DNA of 53,358 bases from Eubacterium sp. (GCA_021769965.1 JAETRU010000020.1:1-53358), one strand, 5' to 3'. Numbered from the stretch's first letter, positions 36,367 through 45,422 are shown. Program-made: numbers and translations. Notes: generated from the letters alone by a model not told the origin.

Positions 36367-36411
36367 ATTACCATCAAAACCAATTGACCAAAACCTGAAT
36401 GGAAGAACGTT

Positions 36412-37683
36412 ATGAAAAGAACAAAGAAATTGCTCAGCGTCCTGCTGATCTGCATGGTCGCTATCATGGCATTCCCTGCCGTCTCCTACGGCGCGACCAA
36501 AGTCAACAGCGCCGACGGCAACTGGACGATCCTGGCCGACTACAACAAAGACACCTGCACCGTTATCGCATACAACGGTTCTGACGCCAATCTGGTCATT
36601 CCGTCAAAGATTGACGGCCTGAAAGTGACCGAGCTGTACTTCGGCTACCAGGTTGGAAGTCCTGATTCCAACAGATGTGCGAACCGCAATGCCATCGTCA
36701 CTATCCAGATTCCAAATACCGTAACATCCATAAAATATGCCAGCTTTGCCAATCTGCCTAACCTGAAGAGCGTGAAAATCCCGACTTCCGTCAAGACCTT
36801 TGGAACCGACCTCTTTGCAGGATGCACCTCTTTGGAAAGCTTTACGATTCCGGCAGCCATGAAGGAGCTCCCCAACGGAATCTTCGGCGGCTGCACCTCC
36901 CTTTCCAAGGTAACAATCCATTCCAAGGTGACCGCTCTCAAAGACAGCGCCTTTGCCGGCTGCACCTCCCTGAAATCAGTCAAATTGCCTTCCGGGCTGA
37001 AGACAATCGGCTACAACTGCTTCGGTACATACTACACGGACAAATGCGGCCTTGAAAGCATCTCCATCCCAAATACAGTGACCTCCATGGGTTACTACAC
37101 CTTTTCCAACTGCGAAAACCTGACCTCCGTCAAGCTTTCCACCGGCTGCAAGCTGATTCCGATGAGGGCATTCATCGACTGCACCAGCCTGAGGACCATC
37201 ACCATCCCTTCCGCCTATACGGAGATCAGCCACCAGGCTTTTGAAGGCTGTACCAACCTGACCACCGTGGTATGCAGAAGCGATCTGGATATTGCCAGTC
37301 TCTACACGGCCATTGAGCCAACGGCAATTCTGACGATCTACTCGCCGTCATCGGCTGCCAAGGTCAAAAGCTACTGCAAGAGCAAAGGCATCCGCTGGAA
37401 ATCCCTGAACCCTCCGGCCTGGGTCAGCAAAAAGCGCACGACTTCTGCCGCGACCCTGAAATGGAAAGCTGTCAGCGGCGCGACAGGCTACAAGGTTTAT
37501 AAAAAAACCGGCACCGGTTCCTACAAATTAGTAAAGACCACTACAGGTACCAGCTACAAAGCCACCGGCCTGAAGAAAGGAACCACCTATCGGTTCTACG
37601 TGACCACTCTGAAGAAAGATGCCCTCGGACAGACCATTGAGAGCAAAAGTTCCACCGTTTACAAGACTTATCTGAAGAAATAA
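36412..37683 (+). CDS. Secreted BspA-like leucine-rich-repeat protein with fibronectin type III domain
   Basis: 423-aa exported protein. A signal peptide is clear (MKRTKKLLSVLLICMVAIMA..., cleavage probably after SYG-A near residue 28). Residues ~60-310 are LRR_5/BspA repeats with recurring (F)xxCTSLxxVxIPxxVT units (TFGTDLFAGCTSL, IFGGCTSLSKVTIH, AFAGCTSLKSVKLP). Residues ~335-423 look like a fibronectin type III domain (TLKWKAVSGATGYKVYKKTG). No LPXTG anchor or transmembrane tail is visible, so it is probably released or non-covalently held. BspA proteins mediate adhesion or host contact. A strong terminator follows. Confidence 0.88.
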   Translation: MKRTKKLLSVLLICMVAIMAFPAVSYGATKVNSADGNWTILADYNKDTCTVIAYNGSDANLVIPSKIDGLKVTELYFGYQVGSPDSNRCANRNAIVTIQIPNTVTSIKYASFANLPNLKSVKIPTSVKTFGTDLFAGCTSLESFTIPAAMKELPNGIFGGCTSLSKVTIHSKVTALKDSAFAGCTSLKSVKLPSGLKTIGYNCFGTYYTDKCGLESISIPNTVTSMGYYTFSNCENLTSVKLSTGCKLIPMRAFIDCTSLRTITIPSAYTEISHQAFEGCTNLTTVVCRSDLDIASLYTAIEPTAILTIYSPSSAAKVKSYCKSKGIRWKSLNPPAWVSKKRTTSAATLKWKAVSGATGYKVYKKTGTGSYKLVKTTTGTSYKATGLKKGTTYRFYVTTLKKDALGQTIESKSSTVYKTYLKK

Positions 37684-37697
37684 GCTCATAAAAATAC

Positions 37698-37753
37698 AAA
37701 CCGCTTCGATGCAGGATCAGTTTCCACTGACTTTCCTGCCGAAGCGGTTTTTT
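37698..37753 (+). terminator. Terminator of the leucine-rich-repeat protein gene
   Basis: AAACCGCTTCG pairs with CGAAGCGGTTTTTT, with an inner GCAGGA/TCCTGC stem. Confidence 0.88.
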
Positions 37754-37815
37754 AATCACACACTTTATCAATTCAGCTAAGAGTTTCTCATTGGCCCGGC
37801 TGAAAAGCCATGGAT

Positions 37816-38172
37816 TTGAGCAAAATGTCTTAAATCGACCTGATTTGCTCAAATCGGTCCAGCCCAGAAGCTATAAACTTGAGCAAAATGCCTAAAATCG
37901 ACCCGATTTGCTCAAGTCGGCCATCCCCAGAAGCCATGAACTTGAGCAAAATGCCTAAAATCGACCCGATTTGCTCAAGTCGGCCATCCCCAGAAGCCGT
38001 GAACTTGAGCAAAATGCCTAAAATCGACCCGATTTGCTCAAGTCGACCATCCCCAGAAGTCATAGACTTGAGCAAAATGCCTAAAATCGACCCGATTTGC
38101 TCAAGTCAGCCATCCCCAGAAGCCATAAACTTGAGCAAAATGCCTAAAATCGACCCGATTTGCTCAAGTCGG
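37816..38172. repeat. Palindromic tandem array 1: six units at a 63-bp period
   Basis: Units start at 37816, 37879, 37942, 38005, 38068 and 38131, exactly 63 bp apart. Each has a 37-bp palindromic part (TTGAGCAAA-N19-TTTGCTCAA) and a 26-bp spacer. Units 2-6 are nearly identical in both parts; unit 1 is more diverged, and a decayed spacer precedes it. The array fills the 544-bp gap between the LRR gene terminator and the Na/Pi cotransporter stop. Because spacers repeat, it is not a CRISPR. Both strands are open through the array since 63 is a multiple of 3. Confidence 0.95.
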
Positions 38173-38227
38173 CCCAGATTGGCCGAACCAATTCTCAGCC
38201 AATCCTCAGCCAATCCCCAAACTGCCG

Positions 38228-39970
38228 TTACACCGCGTACTTATCTCTATACTCGGCATACATCTTCCGAAATCCGGGATTGTCCATGGTCTTCAGTTTG
38301 TCCAGATACTCGTGGGTATCAAATGATGCCTTCGATAATTCGATCATCGCCACAGCAATATTGGAACAGTGATCGGATACCCTTGCGTAATTGGTCATGA
38401 TATCAGAAAGGATAAAACCCTGCTGGATCGTGCAGACCCCCGCCTGCAGTCTGCTGATATGATTCAGTTTGATCGTCTCGCTCAGCTCATCGATGACCTG
38501 CTCCAGCGGCTCTACGCAGCGCGCCAGATCCAGATCTGCTTCATCAAAAGCCTTAACAGCTGTATCCAGAATTTCCCGAAGCGCTCTGGTAGCCGTCCTG
38601 ATCTCGCGCATCCCCTCCGGCGATAAGGTTATTTTTTTCTCGTGGATCTCTCTGGCCGCGTCAACAATATTGACAGCATGATCACTGATCCGCTCAAAAT
38701 CCCCGATCGTATGGAGCAGCTTTGATATCTGCTTACTGTCAGAGTCAGACAGATCATAGCCTGACAGTTTTACCAGATAAGATCCCAGTCTGTCCTCATA
38801 AATGTCTGCCTCGCTTTCCAGTCTGGCTACATCTCCGGCCCTTTTTTCATCATAAGCAAAGAGGAGATCCATCGCCTCCATCATGGCGTTCTTCGCCACG
38901 TAAGCCATCTCCGTAGTGATATGATTGCACTCTGATAACGCGATGGACGGCGTGTTCAGCAGCCTTTCGTCCAGGAAAGCGACCTCCTTCTCCGGCTCAG
39001 TTTTCACACTGCGTTCAGCTATCCTTACCAGATGGCCTGAGAACGGCAGCAGAAGAACTGTAGTCGTAATATTAAAGATACTGTGAGAAATCGCGATGCC
39101 TGCCGGCCCGGCCGCCTCCTCAAGAAACGGCAGTTCCACCAGATAATGGAGCACAAAATACGCCGCCATACATATGATCGTACCGATGATATTGAAAGAG
39201 ATATGGATCACCGCTACTCTCTTGGCGTTTCGGCTTACACCGATGCTGGAGATCAGCGCTGTAACACAAGTTCCGATGTTCTGCCCCATGATGATAGGGA
39301 TCGCCATGCCATAAGAAATGCTCCCCGTCAGAGACAGCGCCTGCAGAATGCCCACCGAAGCGGATGAACTCTGAATCACAGCCGTCAGCGCCATGCCCGT
39401 GACGATTCCCAGCAAAGGGTTGGTGAACGCCGTCAGCATCGCCGCAAACTCCGGCATGTCCGCAAGAGGGCTCACCGCGTCGCTCATAAAATTCATGCCG
39501 TACATCAGGATCGCAAACCCGATCATGATGCTGCCGATGTCTCTCTTCCTGCTGTTTTTCGCAGTCATCATCAAAAGGATTCCGGCCAGCGCTAATATAG
39601 GAGAAAAAGATTCCGGCTTTAAAAGCTTTATCCATACGTTATCACTTTCGATTCCCACCAGGCTGAGGATCCACGCAGTGACAGTTGTACCGATGTTGGA
39701 CCCCATAATCACGCCTACCGTGCTGGAAAGCTGCATAATTCCCGAGTTTACAAGCCCGACCAGCATAACAGTCACCGCTGATGAGCTCTGAATGACCGCC
39801 GTGATCCCGATACCTAAAAATAAACTCTTTACAGGATTAGAGGTCATTTTCTTTAAGATCCCCTCTAATTTACCTCCCGCCAATTTCTCTAATCCTGCTG
39901 ACATCAGATTCATGCCATAGAGAAACAAAGCAAGTCCGCCAAACAGACTGATAAATGAAAATATATCCAT
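38228..39970 (-). CDS. Na/Pi cotransporter family protein with PhoU-like C-terminus
   Basis: 580-aa membrane protein. Residues ~1-310 hold two inverted Na/Pi-cotransporter repeats with paired QSSSA motifs (AVIQSSSAVTVMLVG and AVIQSSSASVGILQ). The C-terminal ~230 residues are a helical PhoU-type domain. It imports phosphate with sodium or acts as a phosphate-linked regulator. It lies directly after a Pho-type response regulator and kinase on the same strand, with a PHO box at the head of the unit, which supports a role in phosphate uptake. Confidence 0.92.
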   Translation of the reverse strand: MDIFSFISLFGGLALFLYGMNLMSAGLEKLAGGKLEGILKKMTSNPVKSLFLGIGITAVIQSSSAVTVMLVGLVNSGIMQLSSTVGVIMGSNIGTTVTAWILSLVGIESDNVWIKLLKPESFSPILALAGILLMMTAKNSRKRDIGSIMIGFAILMYGMNFMSDAVSPLADMPEFAAMLTAFTNPLLGIVTGMALTAVIQSSSASVGILQALSLTGSISYGMAIPIIMGQNIGTCVTALISSIGVSRNAKRVAVIHISFNIIGTIICMAAYFVLHYLVELPFLEEAAGPAGIAISHSIFNITTTVLLLPFSGHLVRIAERSVKTEPEKEVAFLDERLLNTPSIALSECNHITTEMAYVAKNAMMEAMDLLFAYDEKRAGDVARLESEADIYEDRLGSYLVKLSGYDLSDSDSKQISKLLHTIGDFERISDHAVNIVDAAREIHEKKITLSPEGMREIRTATRALREILDTAVKAFDEADLDLARCVEPLEQVIDELSETIKLNHISRLQAGVCTIQQGFILSDIMTNYARVSDHCSNIAVAMIELSKASFDTHEYLDKLKTMDNPGFRKMYAEYRDKYAV

Positions 39971-40007
39971 GTACTGATTTCCTCTCCTATCTCAATGTCT
40001 ATTATGT

Positions 40008-41357
40008 TTAAAAAATGATCGTAATATGTGTGCCTTCACCCAGACGGCTTTCCAGTCTGATGTCAGCCCCGTGGTAAGCCGCTCCGTGTTTGACAATGGA
40101 CAGTCCCAGGCCTGTACCGCCGATCTCCTTGGAATGGCTTTTGTTCACCCGGTAGAACCTCTCAAAGACCCGATCCAGATCCTCCTGCGGGATGCCGATC
40201 CCGGTATCAGACACTCTGACAGCAGGGCGGCCCTCTTCCTCATAGACCGTTACCGTGACGCTGCCGTTCTCCTGATTGTATTTGATGCCGTTGTCGCAGA
40301 GGTTATAGATGATCTCCTCCACGATCTGATCTACCACTTCCACATACAGATGACTGCCCTCAAGCTTCAGGGTGACGTGCTTTTTTTCCGCTGCCTGTTC
40401 CAGCGTGTAGAGTACATCCTGACACAGCAGATACAGATCTATCCGCTCCTTCTTTGCCGCGATCTGCTTTTCATCCAGCTGTGACAATTTGATAATATCC
40501 TCCACCAGAGTGATCAGCCGCTGTGCCTCATCATAGATCCGGCCCGCAAACCGCGGAATATCCTCTGTCTTAACGATGCCGTTTTTGATGATCTCGGCAA
40601 ATCCGCTGATAGATGTCAGCGGCGTCTTCAGTTCATGAGACACGTTGGCAGTAAACTCCTTCCGGAATTCTGCCTCGCGTGTCTTCTCATCCACATCAGT
40701 CTGCAGACGGCTGATCCGGCTGTTCAAAGCCAGATTCTGCTCCGCGATCCTGTTGACCAGAGGACGGACTTCCTCATAAGTCTCCGCCGCCTCCGGATCA
40801 TCCAGATCGATCTGATTCAGCGGATCCACGATCCGCTTGGAGATCCGCGCCGCCAGCAGAATCGAAACGAAAACCGCCATGAGCAGAATGATCAGAATCG
40901 GCTGTATCATGCTGAGTACCAGTGTAAAAATGCTGAACTGGACCTGAGATACTCTGAGCACGCTTCCGTCAGAAAGACGGACAGCGCTGTACATGGTCTT
41001 CTCAGCCAGTGTCTTGGAATACCTCGTATCCTCGCCATAGCCTGTCCGCTCAGCCTCCGCCACCTCAGGTCTGTCTGCGTGATTTTCCATTTTTTTCTCA
41101 CTGACAGAAGAGTCGTATTTTACGGTTCCGTCAGCGTCGATCCATGTGATACGATGATTTTCCTCCAGTTTCAGGCTTTTCAGATAGTCCAGCCCGCTGA
41201 TCTCCACAGCCCGGGCCACGATGTTCGCCTCGTTTTTCAGTTCCCTGACATACTCGCCGTTGTACTGCAGATACAGCGCTCCCATGATCAGAATCAGGCA
41301 GGCCAGCCACACTAAGATCGCTACCTGAAAGATCCCCTTAAAAATCCTGTTTTTCAT
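40008..41357 (-). CDS. phoR: Phosphate-type sensor histidine kinase (PhoR-like)
   Basis: 449-aa membrane kinase. A transmembrane helix at ~8-28, an extracytoplasmic region, and a second helix at ~145-168 are followed by a linker, the H-box FTANVSHELKTPLTSI with the phospho-accepting His, and the HATPase domain (N-box EIIYNLCDNGIKYN, DTGIGIP, GGTGLGLSIVKH). Overall layout matches Firmicute PhoR. It overlaps the response regulator gene by 20 bp and precedes the Na/Pi cotransporter. The phosphate role is inferred from neighbours and the PHO box. Confidence 0.85.
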   Translation of the reverse strand: MKNRIFKGIFQVAILVWLACLILIMGALYLQYNGEYVRELKNEANIVARAVEISGLDYLKSLKLEENHRITWIDADGTVKYDSSVSEKKMENHADRPEVAEAERTGYGEDTRYSKTLAEKTMYSAVRLSDGSVLRVSQVQFSIFTLVLSMIQPILIILLMAVFVSILLAARISKRIVDPLNQIDLDDPEAAETYEEVRPLVNRIAEQNLALNSRISRLQTDVDEKTREAEFRKEFTANVSHELKTPLTSISGFAEIIKNGIVKTEDIPRFAGRIYDEAQRLITLVEDIIKLSQLDEKQIAAKKERIDLYLLCQDVLYTLEQAAEKKHVTLKLEGSHLYVEVVDQIVEEIIYNLCDNGIKYNQENGSVTVTVYEEEGRPAVRVSDTGIGIPQEDLDRVFERFYRVNKSHSKEIGGTGLGLSIVKHGAAYHGADIRLESRLGEGTHITIIF

Positions 41358-42030
41358 CTGCGTCCTCTCCTATTTTGTATCCGATACCTCTGACCGTTTC
41401 GATGAGTCTGCCGCAGTCTCCCAGCTTCTGGCGCAGAGACCGGATATGAACATCCACGGTCCTGCTCTCTCCATCAAAGGCATAGCCCCAGATTCTTGTC
41501 AGGATCTGATCTCTGGTAAATACGATGCCCTGATTTTCAGCCAGAAGAGACAGCATCTCAAATTCCTTCAGGGTCAGCGAAACCTCTTGTCCATCTACTT
41601 TGACCATGTGCTTTGACGGTGAAAGAAACAGCTTTCCGATGCGGCAGTCCTTCTCGCTGTCTACCGCCGCGGCCCGGCGTAGCAGCGCTTTGACCCTTGC
41701 GATCAGTTCCATCATGCCGAAAGGCTTTGGCACGTAATCATCAGCGCCATAGTCCAGACCGATGACCTTGTCGTACTCACTGCCCTTTGCCGTCAGCATC
41801 ATGATGGGTATTTTTGATGTCTGGGCCGACATGCGCAGCCGCTTCAGAATAGACAGCCCGTCCTCTTCAGGCAGCATGATATCCAGCAGGATCAGCCGCG
41901 GCGTTTCCTCCGCCATAGCCGCCCAGAACAGCGACGGCCGCTCAAAGCCTTTTGCCTCATAACCTGCATTATTCAATGTATACAGCACCAGTTCCCGAAT
42001 GCTGTTGTCGTCTTCCACGAAATATATCAT
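41338..42030 (-). CDS. phoP: OmpR/PhoB-family response regulator
   Basis: 230-aa regulator. A receiver domain lies at residues 1-~120 (phospho-Asp in LILLDIMLPEEDG, Lys in VPKPFG), and a winged-helix trans_reg_C domain at ~130-225 (LTLKEFEMLSLL, RIWGYAFDGESRTVDVHI). It is first in a unit with a PhoR-like kinase (20-bp overlap) and a Na/Pi cotransporter. Two TTAACA hexamers 11 bp apart upstream form a PHO box, so it is probably autoregulated under phosphate limitation. Confidence 0.87.
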   Translation of the reverse strand: MIYFVEDDNSIRELVLYTLNNAGYEAKGFERPSLFWAAMAEETPRLILLDIMLPEEDGLSILKRLRMSAQTSKIPIMMLTAKGSEYDKVIGLDYGADDYVPKPFGMMELIARVKALLRRAAAVDSEKDCRIGKLFLSPSKHMVKVDGQEVSLTLKEFEMLSLLAENQGIVFTRDQILTRIWGYAFDGESRTVDVHIRSLRQKLGDCGRLIETVRGIGYKIGEDADEKQDF

Positions 42031-42056
42031 CTTTGCTTCTCCTTTATCTAAAGTCT

Positions 42057-42106
42057 ACTATATTACGACATGAAAAGCCAGAATTTAAATGTTAAATCTA
42101 TGTTAA
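42057..42106 (-). promoter_or_regulatory. PHO box and -10 of the phoP-phoR-Na/Pi operon
   Basis: On the minus strand TTAACA-N5-TTAACA (42101-42106 and 42090-42095, 11-bp step) matches the PhoP-box direct repeat of Bacillus. TATAGT at 42057-42062 is the likely -10, with no good -35, as expected of an activated promoter. Confidence 0.7.
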
Positions 42107-42154
42107 GTTTTCCCGTCTGCGCCCTGTTTATCCGGCATCCTGCATGCTGACAGC

Positions 42155-42193
42155 AAAAAATGCCGAGACAGCTTTGACACGCCCCGGCATTCT
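42155..42193 (-). terminator. Terminator of spoIIID
   Basis: On the minus strand AATGCCG pairs with CGGCATT, followed by TTTTT. Confidence 0.75.
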
Positions 42194-42205
42194 TTGTTCC
42201 TGACT

Positions 42206-42466
42206 CTATTGTTTCTCTTTTTCGTGATGATATTTCTCTCTGGTCGCAAGGCCTCCGCGGATATGGCGTTCCGCCTTGTTCACGTCCAGAACGTTCTTTA
42301 CTTCTGCGGCGAGGGAAGGACTGATCTCCTGCAGTCTTTCTGTCACATCCTTGTGTACCGTGCTTTTGCTGACTTTGAATCTCTTTGCAGCGGCTCTCAC
42401 AGTCGAATTCGTTGAAATGATGTAATCGGCCAGCGCAAGCACTCTCTCCTCTATGTAATCCTTCAT
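42206..42466 (-). CDS. spoIIID: Sporulation transcriptional regulator SpoIIID
   Basis: 86-aa DNA-binding protein of the mother cell. The helix-turn-helix STVRAAAKRFKVSKSTVHKDV and the basic C-terminus match SpoIIID at normal length. It switches mother-cell gene expression after engulfment, so its presence marks an endospore-forming lineage. It is monocistronic, with its own terminator, and ends in TAG. A possible sigma-E promoter lies just upstream. Confidence 0.95.
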   Translation of the reverse strand: MKDYIEERVLALADYIISTNSTVRAAAKRFKVSKSTVHKDVTERLQEISPSLAAEVKNVLDVNKAERHIRGGLATREKYHHEKEKQ

Positions 42467-42501
42467 ATGTTCTTCACCGCTCCTTCAATCAAAGTTATGA
42501 C

Positions 42502-42532
42502 CAATATATGCGGCAAAAGCGGCGGATATGAA
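42502..42532 (-). promoter_or_regulatory. Possible sigma-E promoter of spoIIID
   Basis: On the minus strand TTCATATC, then ~14 nt, then CATATATTG resembles the sigma-E pattern (KMATATT, 14-15, CATACAHT), ~35 bp before the ATG. spoIIID is sigma-E-dependent in Bacillus and Clostridium. Confidence 0.4.
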
Positions 42533-42687
42533 GGATTTGCCGGATTTTTTAAGAGGAGGTACCGGAGCGTCTCTGTCTGCCGGAAGAGCGGCCTGGCAGC
42601 CGCAGGCAAAAATAGAGATAAAGATACGCACGAACTTCCATTATAACTTAATTTTTGAATTTTATTTCATCAAATCTAAATTTTTCC

Positions 42688-42716
42688 TTGCATTTATTTC
42701 CTTTTCAATATATGAT
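42688..42716 (+). promoter_or_regulatory. Promoter of the nuclease-like gene
   Basis: TTGCAT-N17-TATGAT (42688-42693, 42711-42716), 28 bp before the chosen start codon. Confidence 0.5.
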
Positions 42717-42743
42717 GGATATAACAGAAAGGGGAAGGTCACT

Positions 42744-43529
42744 ATGTTTAACACAAGCGATTACGCGGCGTCGGATCTGGCTTATCAGCACAGACTGAAA
42801 GAAATTTATGAACAGGAACTTCAGGCTCTTCCGGAGGGAAGTCTGTCCGTCCACAAAGTGGGCGACAAAGCATATTACTACAGACATCTTAACGGAACTC
42901 GCACGTACATTCCCGTATCAGAAAACGAACTGATCCAGCAGTTACAAAAGAAACGTTTTGTACAGCAGTCTATCAGCAATATCAATCAAAACTGCAAAGC
43001 TCTGACACAGCTCCAAAAAAGTTACCAAAGTATCAATGCTGATGATATCATGAACGCACTGCCCGATACATATCAGGGGTCATCTGCATGGAGCATGATG
43101 CGCACTCCTGCTACAGATCCTGAAAAATGGGCATGCGCAGACTACCGAAAAAACACCGCTTACCCGGAGGAACTGCGGCATCGAACCATCAAAGGAGATC
43201 TGGTCCGTTCAAAGTCAGAGGTGATCATAGCCAATGCGCTTTTCACAAAAGGAATTCCCTATCGCTACGATGAGGTCATAACAATAGGGAACGCAACTGC
43301 TTCTCCGGACTTTCATATTCTCATTCTGCGTACCGGCGAATCCAAATGGTTAGAGCATTTCGGCATGATCCATGATGAGAACTATCGAAAAAACGTCATG
43401 TGGAAAATCGAATCCTACTTAAAAAACGGATTTAAACCCTGGGAGAATATCATCTTTACTTTTGACGACCTGGATGGAAACATCAATGCCCAGCTCATCG
43501 ATACCATTCTGAACACGTTCTGTATGTAA
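42744..43529 (+). CDS. PD-(D/E)XK nuclease-like protein of unknown role
   Basis: 261 aa. The N-terminal ~130 residues are helical and charged, with no recognised domain. The C-terminal half has the spacing of a PD-(D/E)XK fold: Glu in VRSKSEVIIANAL, Asp in SPDFHI, and the acidic residue in WLEHFGMI, followed by a conserved-looking YRKNVMWKIESYL and PWENIIFTFDD. Proteins with this C-terminal block occur in mobile and accessory regions of Clostridia; the role is not established. I place the start at 42744 after AAAGGGGAAGG; the frame is open to 42528 without support. It is directly followed, 32 bp on, by palindromic array 2. It is not certain that it cuts DNA. Confidence 0.6.
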   Translation: MFNTSDYAASDLAYQHRLKEIYEQELQALPEGSLSVHKVGDKAYYYRHLNGTRTYIPVSENELIQQLQKKRFVQQSISNINQNCKALTQLQKSYQSINADDIMNALPDTYQGSSAWSMMRTPATDPEKWACADYRKNTAYPEELRHRTIKGDLVRSKSEVIIANALFTKGIPYRYDEVITIGNATASPDFHILILRTGESKWLEHFGMIHDENYRKNVMWKIESYLKNGFKPWENIIFTFDDLDGNINAQLIDTILNTFCM

Positions 43530-43561
43530 TCCGGCCGCGGCAGTTTTCTGGATCGGGCGAA

Positions 43562-43724
43562 TTGAGCAAATCAGTCCATTTCGGCTCATTTTGCTCAAGT
43601 TATCAGCTGCGCGGCGCGAGCGAATTGAGCAAATCAGTCCATTTCTGCTCGTTTTGCTCAATTTATCAGCTGCGCGGCACGGGCGGATTGAGCAAATCAG
43701 TCCATTTCAGCTCATTTTGCTCAA
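43562..43724. repeat. Palindromic tandem array 2: three units at a 63-bp period
   Basis: Units start at 43562, 43625 and 43688. Each has a 37-bp part with the same ends as array 1 (TTGAGCAAA...TTTGCTCAA) and a 26-bp spacer; the third lacks a following spacer. Read on the minus strand, the 37-bp part aligns with array 1 (TTGAGCAAAATG, AAATnGAC, GATTTGCTCAA), so the arrays are homologous but in opposite orientation. The array lies between the nuclease-like gene and the convergent pyrG. Confidence 0.93.
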
Positions 43725-43775
43725 TTCGATTCTGCCACCCCCTCTAACGCCGCAGCCTGTGACGTGCCAATGCCA

Positions 43776-45368
43776 TCACGACAGACTCGCTTTGATAAAT
43801 TCTCTGAACAGCGGGTGTGCGTTGTTCGGTCTGGACTTAAACTCCGGATGATACTGGACCGCGACGAAGAATTTCCGGTCGGGCAGTTCCACGGCTTCGA
43901 CCAGACGGCCGTCTGGAGAGGTCCCGCTGACGACCATGCCTGCGTCCTCCACTGCCTGACGGTAATCATTGTTGAATTCGTACCGGTGCCTGTGGCGCTC
44001 GTGGATCAAAGGCTTTCCGTAGGCGGCTTCCAGACGGCTGCCCGTTTTGACTGCGCAAGGGTACGCGCCCAGACGCATGGTGCCTCCCTTCGGAATATTA
44101 CCCTGCTGGTCTGCCATAAGGTCGATGATATTATGGGCGCCTTCTGGAGCAAACTCGCCGGAATCGGCATCGGCACATCCCAGCACGTGTCTGGCAAATT
44201 CGATAACAGCAGTCTGCATGCCAAGGCAGATGCCCAGGTAAGGCACGTCATGTTCTCTGGCATATTTTGCCGCCAGGATCTTTCCCTCGATACCCCGGTC
44301 GCCGAAGCCGCCGGGCACGAGAATACCGTCCACATCGCCGAGAATCGCTTCGGCTGTTTCTTCTGTCACGTCCTCTGCTTCGATCCATTTGATGTCCACG
44401 CTGGCATCGTTTTCGTAGCCGCCATGGCGCAAAGCTTCTGCAACAGACAGATATGCGTCGTGGAGCTTCACATATTTTCCCACCAGACCAATGGTCACCT
44501 TTCTGCTGCGGTTTTCAATACGGTCGAGCATCTGGATCCACTCCTGCATCTCGCATGGTCCGGCATTGATACCCAGCTCACGGCAGACGATCCAGCTGAG
44601 ATTGGATTTTTCCAGCATGACTGGCGCCTGATACAGGATCGGCAGCGTCATATTTTCGATGACACAGTCCTTTTTGACGTTGCAGAACAGAGCGATCTTG
44701 TCGATGATGTCCTGATCCACCGGCTCATCCACCCGCATGACGATGATATCGGGTGAGATGCCAAGGGCGCGCAGCTCCTTGACCGAATGCTGCGTCGGCT
44801 TGGATTTGTGCTCGCCGGAGCTTTTGATGTACGGCACTAATGTCACGTGAATGAAGAGGCAGTTCTCTTTCCCGACTTCCAGAGACACCTGCCGGATCGC
44901 TTCGAGGAACGGCTGGCTCTCGATATCGCCTACGGTGCCGCCGATCTCTGTGATGATGACGTCCGCGTCGGAAGACTTGCCTACATTATATATAAAAGAT
45001 TTGATCTCGTTGGTCACATGGGGGATCACCTGTACCGTACTGCCAAGATACTCCCCTTTCCGCTCCTTATTCAGCACATTCCAGTAGACCTTTCCGGTGG
45101 TCAGGTTGCTGAACTTATTCAGATTTTCATCGATAAAGCGTTCATAATGGCCCAGATCCAGATCTGTCTCAGCCCCGTCTTCGGTGACAAAAACTTCGCC
45201 ATGCTGATAAGGACTCATCGTGCCGGGATCAATATTGATATACGGATCCAGCTTCTGGGCTGCCACCTTCAGTCCTCTCGCCTTCAGCAGGCGGCCGAGG
45301 GACGCCGCGGTTATGCCTTTTCCCAGTCCTGAAACTACGCCTCCGGTCACAAAGATATACTTTTTCAT
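43776..45368 (-). CDS. pyrG: CTP synthase
   Basis: 530-aa enzyme converting UTP to CTP with glutamine and ATP. The N-terminal synthetase domain starts [17 protein letters not shown] and includes [21 protein letters not shown]. The C-terminal class I amidotransferase has GICLGMQ with the nucleophilic Cys and [11 protein letters not shown] with His and Glu. The start at 45368 is 8 nt after AGGAG; a GTG at 45377 is in frame but less likely. It is preceded by a ~190-nt leader with a long hairpin and T-run. Confidence 0.97.
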   Translation of the reverse strand: MKKYIFVTGGVVSGLGKGITAASLGRLLKARGLKVAAQKLDPYINIDPGTMSPYQHGEVFVTEDGAETDLDLGHYERFIDENLNKFSNLTTGKVYWNVLNKERKGEYLGSTVQVIPHVTNEIKSFIYNVGKSSDADVIITEIGGTVGDIESQPFLEAIRQVSLEVGKENCLFIHVTLVPYIKSSGEHKSKPTQHSVKELRALGISPDIIVMRVDEPVDQDIIDKIALFCNVKKDCVIENMTLPILYQAPVMLEKSNLSWIVCRELGINAGPCEMQEWIQMLDRIENRSRKVTIGLVGKYVKLHDAYLSVAEALRHGGYENDASVDIKWIEAEDVTEETAEAILGDVDGILVPGGFGDRGIEGKILAAKYAREHDVPYLGICLGMQTAVIEFARHVLGCADADSGEFAPEGAHNIIDLMADQQGNIPKGGTMRLGAYPCAVKTGSRLEAAYGKPLIHERHRHRYEFNNDYRQAVEDAGMVVSGTSPDGRLVEAVELPDRKFFVAVQYHPEFKSRPNNAHPLFREFIKASLS

Positions 45369-45422
45369 ACTATTCACTCCTCTCGCTCTCGTGTTCCGTG
45401 TTAAACTCCGTATTAAAACAAA

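Noticed and set aside
37816-38172. CRISPR array (37-bp repeat, 26-bp spacer dimensions)
   Set aside because: Spacers are themselves repeated almost exactly, there are no cas genes, and the palindrome ends differ from CRISPR repeats.
37879-38400. Long repetitive open frame across palindromic array 1 (21-residue repeat), also open on the minus strand
   Set aside because: The 63-bp period keeps frames open automatically, start codons are TTG-type without ribosome-binding sites, and the DNA palindrome explains the conservation. Kept only as a note in the array findings.
43562-43747. Short repetitive frame across array 2
   Set aside because: Same reason as array 1; no ribosome-binding site and it is read from a palindrome.
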